From NCBI GenBank assembly GCA_963808775.1, contig CAWEGR010000005.1, positions 310,001 through 374,000 on the forward strand: a stretch of DNA of 64,000 nucleotides, in the 5' to 3' direction. Every line of letters starts with the position of its first letter. Within the stretch, counting starts at the first letter, position 1. The stretch is from JACVRW01 sp963808775 (GTDB lineage Bacteria > Actinomycetota > Thermoleophilia > Solirubrobacterales > Thermoleophilaceae). The translations under genes and the position numbers were made by a program. The notes beneath the pieces were generated by a model. The model was given only the letters and a program-made list of their open reading frames with translations. It ran no database searches and was not told where the DNA came from. Below are positions 52,385 through 61,424 of the stretch, in pieces.

Positions 52385-52404
52385 TGCGACTGACTACAAA
52401 GTCA
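52385..52404. promoter_or_regulatory. Shared 20-base operator candidate, copy 2
   Basis: TGCGACTGACTACAAAGTCA. Only two adjacent bases (52394-52395) differ from copy 1 at 42926-42945. It lies between the aminotransferase and the flavin amine oxidase genes, 16 bases before the latter's GTG and 24 bases before the former's ATG. A TATGCT -10 candidate at 52407-52412 follows for the rightward gene. This strongly suggests joint control of the two divergent genes. Confidence 0.65.
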
Positions 52405-52420
52405 AGTATGCTCTCGCGCC

Positions 52421-54002
52421 GTGCGTGACGTGATCGTGGTGGGGGCCGGCCTCGCGGGTCTGGCGGCTGGGCGGGACCTGATGGACGCCGGCGCCGACGT
52501 GCTCGTCCTCGAGGCGCGCGACCGTCCCGGGGGCCGCGTCGAGCAGACCCTGCTCGAGGACGGCCGGCCGGTGCAGTTCGGCGGCGAGGTCGTCGCGGAG
52601 TGGATGCACGCCTACCTCGAGCTCGTCGGCGAGCTCGGGCTCACGCTCGAAGCCGAGCTACACCGCCGTCGGCCTCCCGCCCGCCTGGCTCGCCCACGAG
52701 GGCCTGACGGTCGGCCCCTGGCCGGGCTGGATGGACGAGGACGACGTGCGCGACCACGCGCGCGTCGAGGCCGAGTTCGCCGCGCTCTCGCGGAGCGTCG
52801 ACCCGGCAGACCCCTGGAGCCACCCGGACGCCGCGCGGCTCGACTCGGCGAGCCTGGGCGACTGGCTGCGCGCCCAGGGCGCCCGCCCGGGCGTGATCCG
52901 CTACCTCGACCACATGAACCGCTCGCTCTCGATCGACTCGGTCGAGCGCACGTCGCTGCTCGGCCAGCTGCGCAAGGAGGCCGCGGCGGGCGGGCATGGC
53001 TTCTACGACGAGAGCCACTGGGAGCACCTGCGCGTGGCGGAGGGATCCGCGACGGTCGCGCTCCTGATGGCCGAGGCGCTCGGCGAGCGGCTGCGGCTCG
53101 GCGCCCCGGTGCGCGCGATCGAGGTCGCCTCCTCGGGTTGCGCGGTCAGCCTCGCGGACGGCGAGCGCCTCGAGGCGGAGGCCGTGGTCAGCGCGCTGCC
53201 CGTGGGGCCGCTGCGCGACGTCGAGGTGAGCGGCGTCTCGCCAGAGCGCCTGCGCTCGCTCCACCGCCAGCGTCACGCGATCGCCTTCAAGACGGTCGTG
53301 GCGTACCCGGACTCGTTCTGGAAGGTCGGCGGAGCGACCACCGACGGCGTCTGGGCGTCCGTCTGGATCCAGCGCGACGGCGTGCTCTCGGCGCTCACGC
53401 CGCCGGACCGGGTCGGCCCGTTCCTCGCCACCTCCGCCGTGCAGCGGCGCGAGGAGTTCCTCGCCACGGTGGCCCGCATGATGGGCGACGAGGCGCTCGA
53501 GCCGATCCTGCACGCCGAGCGGCTCTGGGGCGTCGACCCGTACACACAGGGCTACATCACGAGCTGGCGGCCCGGCGACGTGATGGCCGTCGGCCCGCTG
53601 CACGGGACGCACGAACCGCCCTTCTACGTCTGTGGCTCGGACCAGTGGGTGGCCGGCTACATGGAGGGCGCCGTGCGCACCGGCCGCGACGCCGCCTCGC
53701 ACGCGCTCGGGCGCGGCCCGCGCGAGTTCCCGCTGGCGCTCGGCGGGCTAAGGCTCGGTCGGGGCGTCCGAACGGCCGCCGTTGCGATTCGCCAGGCGGT
53801 AGACGGTCGGCTCGGTCTGCGAACGGGCGGAGGCCATGCCCTCGGCCCGGCTTCATGGCAAGCGGGCCCTCGAGCAGCGGGCGCCATCCCTCCGGGGCAA
53901 TCGGCCTCTCCCAGGGCGCGAACCCCAGCCGGTACATCAAGCGGTAAGCGCGGCGGCAAGCTCGCCTCGCGATCTCACATCGAGCTTGCGGTAGGCGTGT
54001 GA
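52421..54002 (+). CDS. Flavin monoamine oxidase, frame broken once; 3' end uncertain
   Basis: GTG 52421 opens RDVIVVGAGLAGLAAGRDL, the FAD start, and VLVLEARDRPGGRVE. The frame changes near 52654 and resumes with PSYTAVGLPPAWLAHEG. The C-terminal part has PPFYVCGSDQWVAGYMEGAVRTG, the FAD clasp of monoamine oxidases. As read, it continues to 54002 over an antisense gene; the true end is probably near 53745. It would oxidise an amine and release hydrogen peroxide. Its partner operator is that of the aminotransferase. Confidence 0.8.
53748..53937 (-). pseudogene. Remnant of a SAM-dependent methyltransferase gene
   Basis: ATG 53937 overlaps the stop of the LuxR regulator (TGATG). It opens MYRLGFAPWERP, then GWRPLLEGPLAMKPG, the typical start of a class I methyltransferase group. 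The expected LDLGCGTG motif does not follow. After a frame change near 53840 a short stretch (EPTVYRLANRNGGRSDAP) ends at a stop at 53748. It reads like the N- and C-terminal ends of a longer gene joined by an internal deletion. Confidence 0.4.
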
Positions 54003-56764
54003 CAGGTGGCCCTCGACGGTCTTGACCGATAGGAACAGACTCTGAGCGATCTCGCGATTTGTGCGGCCCTCGGCGGCGAGGGCGGCCACGCGTCGCTCGC
54101 TGGGCGTGAGCGACTCGACGCCGTCCACCAGCAGAGGGCGAAGCTTCTCACCGCTCGCCTCGAGCTCCTCGTGAGCGCGACGCGCGATCGCCAGCGCGCC
54201 CGCCGCGCGCGCGCCTTCGAGCGCGGCGCGCAGGGGACGGCGCGCCTCGGCGCGGCGGTTCGCGCGCCGCAGCGCCGCGCCGTATTCGGCCAGGCTTCGC
54301 ATGTGCTCGAGCCCGTCGTTCGCGGCATCGAGCGCTTCCACCGACTCGCGCAGGAACTCCAGGCTCCGCTCGCCGCTCCCAATCAGGCCAAGCGTGCGGA
54401 GTGCGATCCCGATTCTGCGTGGCGACCCCCACGTCTCGGCGTCTGCGAGCTCCTGTTCTGCCAAGGCCCTCGCCTCGGCTGGATCGCCTACGGCGTGGAG
54501 AGCCAGAGCCACGTCGGACAGCACGGGAATGAAACCAGCACGAATCTCGGCCCTGGCGGCGAGGTCGACGAAGGCCAGCAGATCCTGGAGCGCTTCGCGG
54601 GGCTTGCCCTCGGCCAGTCGCAGGCGCGCACGACTGTAGAGCGGCAGGCTTAGCCACCAGTCGTCCGGAACCCCCGTCGTCAGACCAACGGCGGCGAGCT
54701 CAGCCTCGGCGCTCGCGAGATCGTCACGCTCGATGAGGACCTCGACGAGCACCGCGAGGAGAACCGGGTACGCGAGCGGATAGCCCGCCTGGCGATGCAT
54801 CTCGAGCGCGAGTCGGGCCTCGGCCTCGGCCTCGGCGACCTGTCCGCGTCGCAGGGATAGTTCCCCACCGAGGCCGACCTTGCTGAAGGCCCCCGTGATC
54901 CCGAGAGAATCGGCTGTGGCGAAATGGCGGGCTAGGGCCCGCTCGGCCCCATCGAGGTCTCCGCCGTAGCACAGCGCGTAGATCGCCAGAAACGGTATTG
55001 GCGAGTCTGGGAAATCACGGGAGATTGCGCCGCCCTCCAGCGCTCTGTGGGCGAGCTCGATCATGTGCTGAGCTGATTCGCCCGTCAGCAGTCCGAAGTA
55101 CGCCTCGAGCGCCAGGTACATGCGCTCGCCGGGAGTGCCGGGTTCGAGTCGGCTCCTCAAGCGGTCGAGACGCCTCAGCACCTCGGCTGGCGTCGAGGTC
55201 ATCCAAGTGGCGATCAGCGCAGGAACAGGGCGGCGAGGTCGAGTCGCCGGACTCGATGCGGCGGCGAGGCGCGATCGAGGAGTGCCTCCATCTCCTCGAT
55301 TCGCTCCCAGCCATAGAGCGCGTGGGCGACTTCGATCGCGCACTCCAGGAGGTTCGGCGGTTCGGCAGTCAGCTCCTCGAGTTCGCCGGAGTCGACCATC
55401 TGGAGGAACCTGACGCGGTCACCGGCCCGAAAGTAGGCGCGCGCAAGCAGGCGCAGCAGACTGAGCCGCAGATCGCCCGTCGGCTGCTCGGCGATCGCGC
55501 GGCGTAGGTACGCAATGGCATTCTCCGGCGGCGCCCGATCGAGCGAGCGGCGAGCCGCCTCGCTGAGCGCGGTGACAACGCCCGGGTACGCGGCCGGGTC
55601 GGTCGCGACCAGATGGACGGCGATCCGCTCGGGTACCGCACCGCGCTCTGAAAGCAGCCTGGCGGCCCGCCGGTGGGCGCTGGACCTGACGGCACCTGAC
55701 AGATCGGCGTACACGGCGGCGCGCACCAGTGGGTGGACGAAGGCGAGCGGGCGTCCCGGCTCGAGCACGCCGGCGGCCGCAAGCTCATCGGCGGCCGCTG
55801 CGGCGGCACCACGATCCAATCGCGCAAGCTCGGCGGCGTCGGCGAGCGGAGCTCGGCCGCCCAACACGGCCACCGCGGAGGCAAGCTGTGGCGCGGCAGC
55901 CGTGAGACGGGCGAGCCGCAACAACACCGCTCGCCGGATCGTGGAGGGCGCAACCTCGCGAACGCGCGCGGCCTCGGCCACATCTCCGCGGATGCCGTTC
56001 GCGGCCAGCTCCGTGAGCAGCTCGCGCAGCATGAATGGGTTGCCCCCGCTCACCCCGTGGCAGGCGAGACAGAACTCGTCGTGGGCGTCAGCGGACAGCC
56101 CATCGCGGACCAGTTCCGCCACCGCGTCGCGGCTGAGCTCGCTCGGACGAATCACAGTCGCAGCGGAACCGGCGATGAGCCCGGAGAGCAGGTCCACCGC
56201 TGCACCCTCCTCCGATCTGGCAGTCATCGCGAGAACCACCGGCAGGTCGCCGAGACGAGGCACAAGGAAGCGGATGAAGCGCAGCGACGGCGAGTCGGAC
56301 CAGTGAGCGTCGTCGACCGCCAGCAGGGTCGGTCGGGCCTCGGCCAGGTTCGAAATCAGCCAGTACAACGCGTTCAGCGTCGCGAATGACGGGTCGATCA
56401 GCGAACCCGCGCCGGCGCGTGGACGGCCGATTCCCAGGACGGGTCCCGCCGGAGCCGCTGATCCCCCCAGGAGCTCCTCCCGCTCACTCGGCTCTGCTGC
56501 CACCAACTGAGGCTCGAACAGCTGGCGCACAACCGCGAAGGGGTAGTCGCGCTCGAGCTCATCTCCCCGCGCCGTCAACACCTGCATGTCCGCGTCGCCG
56601 GCGCCGCCGCGGGCCTCGTCCAAGAGGCGCGTCTTTCCAATCCCGGCAGCGCCTTCGATAACCACCATCCGCCCTGAGCCGTTGCGCGAGTCGGTCAGCG
56701 CTGACTCCAGCGTCGCGAGCTCCAACCCGCGCTCCAACAGCGCAGGCTCGGCAAGCCGGGACAT
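53937..56764 (-). CDS. LuxR-family ATPase regulator (LAL/MalT-like), frame broken once
   Basis: ATG 56764 opens an AAA+-like ATPase with Walker A GAAGIGKT (residues 38-45) and Walker B LLAVDDAHW. A stop at 55214 interrupts it in frame; a shift near 55216 joins it to a TPR-like helical middle region and the C-terminal LuxR HTH (LTPSERRVAALAAEGRTNREIAQSLFL, then SVKTVEGHLSHAYRKL). The joined length, about 940 residues, matches LAL regulators (MalT, GutR-like), which couple ATP and ligand binding to activation. The gene is slightly less GC-rich than its neighbours. The target is unknown. Confidence 0.78.
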
Positions 56765-56851
56765 ACGCCAAGGCTCCCACAGCGAGTCAAGGGTCGAGTC
56801 GAGGGTCGTCCCCCGTCGCGGTCTCCCGCCGGGAAGGCCACGATCGCATCC

Positions 56852-57025
56852 ATGCCCGAGATCCGCTCCGTCCATTTGAAGATCGAGCTGCAGGCCGGCG
56901 ATCCGTACGTCACCGGAACGCTCACGGACGAGGGCGGCCGGCGGCATGACTTCACCACCTGGCTGCATCTGCTGACGCTGCTCGAGGCGGCGCGGCATCG
57001 GGTGGCTCTCGTCAGACGAGCCTGA
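56852..57025 (+). CDS. Small conserved-looking protein of 57 residues
   Basis: ATG 56852, stop at 57025. The sequence (VHLKIELQAGDPYVTGTLTDEGGRRHDF, then WLHLLTLLEAA) has a two-strand, one-helix shape with good codon structure. Similar short proteins (GTLTDERGRRHDFSGW type) are found in other actinobacteria, from memory. It begins 87 bases from the divergent LAL gene. Function unknown. Confidence 0.55.
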   Translation: MPEIRSVHLKIELQAGDPYVTGTLTDEGGRRHDFTTWLHLLTLLEAARHRVALVRRA

Positions 57026-57073
57026 TCCCAGGCGGCCGCACACCCCCATCCACGCCAATCCGAGGAGCGACCC

Positions 57074-57418
57074 ATGCGCAAGTTCGCGCTCTGCTTTGCC
57101 CTTGTTCTAATCCTCGCCGTGCCCACCGCGGCGCAGGCCGGCGACGGCGCCAAGCTGACGGTTGGCGAGGCGCGGGCCGCCGTTCACCCCTACATCGCCA
57201 TCCAGGTCGAGGCACTCCAGGCATTCCCAGGCCTGAGCGTCGCGTCCGCAAGAGTACGGGGCCGGATCGACCGAATCGGGCGTCGACGCATGATCGTCAC
57301 CGCCGTCTTCACGCTCCGCTGGGAGGGAGACCCAGGCTTCGTGTGCCTCAACCGCGTCTACGTGACCAAGCAGGGCGGGTCGATTCGCGCCCACCCGAGC
57401 CACTTCGACTGCTACTGA
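57074..57418 (+). CDS. Small secreted protein
   Basis: 114 residues. The signal peptide is MRKFALCFALVLILAVPTAAQA, with cleavage after AQA. The mature part is basic and has two Cys near its end (FVCLNRVYV and HFDCY), which could form a disulphide. No family is recognised. The local base composition is noticeably less GC-rich. It follows the 57-residue gene by 48 bases. Confidence 0.7.
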   Translation: MRKFALCFALVLILAVPTAAQAGDGAKLTVGEARAAVHPYIAIQVEALQAFPGLSVASARVRGRIDRIGRRRMIVTAVFTLRWEGDPGFVCLNRVYVTKQGGSIRAHPSHFDCY

Positions 57419-57442
57419 ACAGCGGGGTCACCGCGGCCCGCG

Positions 57443-58229
57443 CTAGCGCGCCGGCGGGGGAGCCGCATGGCCCCAGGCATCGACGCCGCCGTCGATCGCG
57501 ATCGTGGTGCCCGTGATGTAAGCCGGAGGCCGGAGGAAGCGAGGAAGGCGGTGATCTCGCCGACCTCCTCCGGTGTGGCGAGGCGGCCGAGCGGCACGAG
57601 CTTTGCCTGCTCGTCGAGGTCCTCGCCGTACGCCTCGAGGCCCTCCGTGCGGACGGACCCGAGCGCCAGGGCGAGCACGCGGATCCCGTGCCGGCTCCAC
57701 TCGGAGGCGAGGCCCGCCGCGAGGTTCTCGAGCGCCGCGCGCGCGGCGCACGCGTGCGCGAAGCCCGGGATGCCGCGGCGCGGGCTGAAGGCGTTGAAGA
57801 AGACGACGCCGCCCGCGCCCGGGATCATCGAGCGCGCCGCGACGTCGCGCGTGAGCTGCCAGACGGCCTCCACGCTCAGGCGCTGGACGGCGCGCCAGCC
57901 GTTCAGGCTGATCTCCTCGGCGGGCGCGCTGAACTGGCCGCCGGCGTTGTTCACGAGGATGTCGACGCGCCCGTGCTCGGCGAGCACCGCGTCGACCAGG
58001 CGCTCGGACTCCTCCTGCTCGCGCAGGTCGCACGCGTGCGCGAGGCAGCTTCCTCCGAGCGCCTCGATCTCCGCGCGCGCCCCTCGAGCGGCTCCTCGCG
58101 GCGGCCGCAGATCGCCACGGCCGCCCCCGTGCGCGCGAGCGCGAGCGCCGTGGCGCGCCCGATCCCCGTGCCGCCGCCCGTCACGAGCGCGACCGCGCCC
58201 GCGTTGGCGTCCGGGGTGAGCACGCTCAT
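57443..58229 (-). CDS. Short-chain dehydrogenase/reductase, frame broken twice
   Basis: ATG 58229 opens ALVTGGGTGIGRATALALAR. The frame changes near 58080 (GAGGGGCGCGCGCGG tract), resuming with ARAEIEALGGSCLAHACDL, DILVNNAGGQFSAPAEEISL and so on. It changes again near 57525 to reach PPAYITGTTIAIDGGVDAWGHA. The NNAG, AAIASAG-type and cofactor motifs fit the FabG-like SDRs, but the catalytic Tyr-x-x-x-Lys is replaced: the segment reads HACAARAALENL, so catalysis may be lost or changed. It is coupled to the hydratase by ATGA. Confidence 0.75.
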
Positions 58230-58993
58230 GAGCGGTCGGCGAACTCGCGTGCGCTGTCGAGGAAGTCGCTCGCCTCGAGCGCCCGCGAATAGGCGGGCAG
58301 CTCGCCCGCCGCCATCGCGGCGAAGGTCTGCTCGACGGTCATGCCCTCCGCCTGGCGCGCGATCTCCTTCGTGGCCTGCACGGCGAGCGGCGGGCAGGAC
58401 GCGATCGCGTCCGCGAGCTCGCGGGCCTCGTCGAGCAGGCGATCCGCCGGCACGACCGAGCGGACGAGGCCGCGCCGCTCCGCCTCGGCCGCGCCGAGGC
58501 GCCGGCCCGTGAGCAGCAGGTCCATCGCGAGGAACCACGGCAGCCGGCGCGGCAGGCGCTGGGCCGCACCCGCGTCCGGCACGATCCCGCGCGAGAGCTC
58601 GGGCAGGAAGAGCTCGGCGTGATCGGCCGCCACGATCAGGTCGCAGGCGAGCACGAGCTCGAAGCCCCCGCCCGCCGCCATTCCGTTGACGGCGGCGATC
58701 ACCGGCTTGTTCAGGTCCCACATCTCCGTGAGGCCCGCGAAGCCGCCGGGCCCGAAGTCGGTGTCCGGGGCCTCCTCGCCCGCGGCCGCCGCCTTCAGGT
58801 CCCAGCCCGCGCTGAAGAAGCGCTCGCCGGCGCCGGTCAGGATCCCCACGCGCAGCTCGTCGTCGTCGCGGAGGCGCGCGAACGCCTCGTGGAGGGCCAG
58901 GCTCGTGGCCCGGTCGATGGCGTTCGCCTTCGGCCGGTCGATCGTGACCTCCAGAACGGCGCCCCGGGCGCTCACGCGGACGGCGTCGCTCAC
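58226..58993 (-). CDS. Enoyl-CoA hydratase/isomerase (CaiD-like)
   Basis: 255 residues from GTG 58993; an in-frame TTG at 59014 lies inside a terminator and is not used. AGERFFSAGWDLKAAA is the first oxyanion-hole region, and NKPVIAAVNGMAAGGGFELVLACDLIVAA the crotonase core. ELSRGIVPDAGAAQRLPRRLP places it near CaiD-type hydratases. It would hydrate or dehydrate an acyl-CoA. A carnitine-type role is possible but not supported by other cai genes here. Confidence 0.87.
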   Translation of the reverse strand: MSDAVRVSARGAVLEVTIDRPKANAIDRATSLALHEAFARLRDDDELRVGILTGAGERFFSAGWDLKAAAAGEEAPDTDFGPGGFAGLTEMWDLNKPVIAAVNGMAAGGGFELVLACDLIVAADHAELFLPELSRGIVPDAGAAQRLPRRLPWFLAMDLLLTGRRLGAAEAERRGLVRSVVPADRLLDEARELADAIASCPPLAVQATKEIARQAEGMTVEQTFAAMAAGELPAYSRALEASDFLDSAREFADRS

Positions 58994-59003
58994 GGTGAGG
59001 ACG

Positions 59004-59052
59004 CTACAAGACAAAGCCCGCGGCCGTCCCCGGCGTGGGGACGGCCGCGGGC
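59004..59052 (-). terminator. Rho-independent terminator after the MmpL-type gene
   Basis: A perfect 16-base stem (59016-59031 with 59037-59052) has a 5-base loop. On the minus strand it is followed by TTTGTCTTGT. It lies between the MmpL stop (59079) and the hydratase start (58993), so it ends leftward transcripts of the MmpL gene. Confidence 0.8.
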
Positions 59053-59078
59053 GGATTGACGGATCCGCTCTGGGCTCG

Positions 59079-61337
59079 CTAGCCCTCCGCGGGCTGCGGC
59101 TCGTGCGTCGCCACCGGGCGGCGCGGGCGCTCCGGCGCCTGTGCCACCGGCTCGGGCGCGCCCTCGAGGGCGGGACCGCGCGGGATCCACTCGAGCCACC
59201 TCGGCAGGTACCAGTTCCAGTCGCCGAGCAGCTTCATCGTCGAGGGCAGCAGCACGCCGCGGACGAGCGTGGCGTCCAGCAGCACCGCGACCGCGAGGCC
59301 GACTCCGAACTGCTTCATGTCGACGAACTGGAGCGTCGCGAAGATCCCGAACACCGCGACCATCACGATGGCTGCCGCGGTGACCACGCCGGCGGTCGAC
59401 TTGATGCCGTGCGCGACGGCGTCGTCGGTCGACTCACCGCGGTCCACCGCCTCCTTGATCCGGCTCAGGATGAACACGTGGTAGTCCATCGAGAGGCCGA
59501 ACAGGATCACGAACAGCATCAGCGGGAACCACGCCGACACGGAGCCTGACGAGTCGAAGTTGAGCAGGTTCTCGAAGTTGCCGTCCTGGAAGACCCAGAC
59601 GACGACTCCGAGCGCCGCTCCGACCGACAGGAGGTTCAGCGCGATCGCCTTGATCGGGATCACGATCGAGCGGAACGTGACCAGCAGGAGCACGAACGCC
59701 ATCGCGAACACGAAGGCGAGCACGTACCAGATGCGCTCCGACATCAGCTCGTTGAAGTCCACCGAGCCTGCGGTGATGCCGGTGACGCCCACGAGCTCGC
59801 CGCCGCGAACGTCGGCGAACATCCCGGGCAGCACGTCGCTGCGCAGCGACTCCACCGCGTCCATCGAGGTGTCGTCGGTGCCCGTGCCGGCGAGCGGCAC
59901 GTGGATCTGGGCGACCTGGCCGTCGGGGCTCATGTCGACCGTGACCGGCTCGTTGTACTGGTCCGAGCTGCCGGCCAGCGCGCGCAGCTCCTGGGCGTAG
60001 CCATGGATCTGCTCCTCGTCGAGGCCCGAGCCCTCGACGACGACGTCCGCGGTGAACTGCTCACCGGGGAAGACGGCCTGCATGCGGTCGTACGTCTTGA
60101 CCGCCTCGATCGAGCGCGGCAGGCCCTCGATGCCCGTGTTCGCGGTGTGGATGTGGAACACCGGAATCGCGAGCACGATCAGCACGGAGGCCGCGGCGAT
60201 CGCCGAGACGAGCGGGCGCTTCAGGACCCTGTCCAGGATCCACGACCACACGCGCGGCTCGCCGGTCCGCTTCTCCGGCTTCATGAAGGGCACGCGGCCC
60301 TTGTTGACCCGGTCGCCGAGCTTCGAGAGCACGGCGGGGAGCACCGTCAGGGACCCCAGGACCGCGATCGAGACGACGAGGATCGTGCCGGTGGCGAACG
60401 ACGCGAACGTGGCCGCGCCACCGAGGTACATGCCGGCCATCGCTCCGATGACCGTGAAGCCGGAGACGAGCACCGCGCGCCCGCTCGTGGCGGCGGCGGC
60501 CTCGAGGGCGGCCTCCTCACTGCGTCCGGCCGCGCGCTCCTCGCGCTCACGCCGGATGTAGAACAGGGCGTAGTCGACGCCGACGGCGAGTCCGATCAGC
60601 AGCACGACGGAGTTGATCGACTCGTCCACCGGCCAGATCTGCGAGATCGGGCCGATCAGGCCGATCGCGGCCGCCACGGCCGTGATCGCCAGGACCAGAG
60701 GGACGAACGCTGCGAGCAGCGCTCCAAAAGCGAGGATGAGGATGATCAGCGTGATCGGGAGCGAGGTGACCTCGGCCCGCTTGAAATCGTCCTCGAACGC
60801 CTGCGAGAGCGCCTTGTCGGCACTCGCGGAACCGAACTCCTCGATGCGGTAGCCGGCGTGCTGCTTGTCGAGCTTGCCCACGGTGGCCAGGGCCGGGTCG
60901 ACCTTGTCCTCCGCGTTCTCACCGGGGATCTCGAACGTCACGAGGGCGGAGCCGCCGTCCTCGGAGAGCTGACCCTGGTTGCCACGCGCGTACGGGCTCT
61001 GCACGTCCTTGACGTGCTTCGTGGCCTCGAGCTTCGCCACGACCGAATCGACGACCCCGCGGAGCTGCGGGTCGTTCGCCCTCGCGCCGTTCTGCGCTTG
61101 AACGAGAACGCTCTCGTTCGCCTTGTCCGGGATATGTGCTGCCACGGCCTCGTCGGCGCGCCCGGACTCGCCGATGCCGAGATCGCCGTCGTCGAGCACC
61201 TTCGTGCCGACGGAGCCGCCGATGAAGACGGCGATGATCACGAAGGCGAGCCAGCCAAGGATCGCCTTCTTCCTGTTGTGGGCGCTCCACCTTCCGGCGC
61301 GCGCCGCCAGATTCCTGGGTGTTTGTGTGTCAGCCAT
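59079..61337 (-). CDS. MmpL/RND-family membrane transporter
   Basis: 752 residues. The first TM segment is AILGWLAFVIIAVFIGGSVG, followed by a periplasmic domain, then TM2-6 (SLPITLIILILAFGALLAAF and so on, with GLAVGVDYALFYIRREREE, the proton-relay segment), a second periplasmic loop and TM7-12, with LFGLSMDYHVFILSRIKEA. Two DY motifs in TM4 and TM10 fit the MmpL relay. A Pro-rich C-terminal tail follows. It exports a lipid or drug using the proton gradient; the substrate is unknown. Confidence 0.9.
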   Translation of the reverse strand: MADTQTPRNLAARAGRWSAHNRKKAILGWLAFVIIAVFIGGSVGTKVLDDGDLGIGESGRADEAVAAHIPDKANESVLVQAQNGARANDPQLRGVVDSVVAKLEATKHVKDVQSPYARGNQGQLSEDGGSALVTFEIPGENAEDKVDPALATVGKLDKQHAGYRIEEFGSASADKALSQAFEDDFKRAEVTSLPITLIILILAFGALLAAFVPLVLAITAVAAAIGLIGPISQIWPVDESINSVVLLIGLAVGVDYALFYIRREREERAAGRSEEAALEAAAATSGRAVLVSGFTVIGAMAGMYLGGAATFASFATGTILVVSIAVLGSLTVLPAVLSKLGDRVNKGRVPFMKPEKRTGEPRVWSWILDRVLKRPLVSAIAAASVLIVLAIPVFHIHTANTGIEGLPRSIEAVKTYDRMQAVFPGEQFTADVVVEGSGLDEEQIHGYAQELRALAGSSDQYNEPVTVDMSPDGQVAQIHVPLAGTGTDDTSMDAVESLRSDVLPGMFADVRGGELVGVTGITAGSVDFNELMSERIWYVLAFVFAMAFVLLLVTFRSIVIPIKAIALNLLSVGAALGVVVWVFQDGNFENLLNFDSSGSVSAWFPLMLFVILFGLSMDYHVFILSRIKEAVDRGESTDDAVAHGIKSTAGVVTAAAIVMVAVFGIFATLQFVDMKQFGVGLAVAVLLDATLVRGVLLPSTMKLLGDWNWYLPRWLEWIPRGPALEGAPEPVAQAPERPRRPVATHEPQPAEG

Positions 61338-61394
61338 GGCTGGGAGCTTCCGCCTCTCGCGGACCCCTTCCCATGGGGCCTCCCGGCCAGCGTG

Positions 61395-61412
61395 GGTGCG
61401 GATATCCGCACC
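61395..61412. promoter_or_regulatory. Perfect 18-base palindrome upstream of the MmpL-type gene
   Basis: GGTGCGGATATCCGCACC, perfectly self-complementary, lies 57 bases before the MmpL start. It has the form of a TetR-type operator. The half GGTGCGGATA occurs again at 63535-63544. Confidence 0.55.
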
Positions 61413-61424
61413 GCACGGGGGCGC

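Noticed and set aside
58994..59014. TTG at 59014 as the start of the enoyl-CoA hydratase
   Set aside because: It lies in the T-rich tail of the MmpL terminator and adds seven residues not expected; GTG 58993 begins the conserved part.
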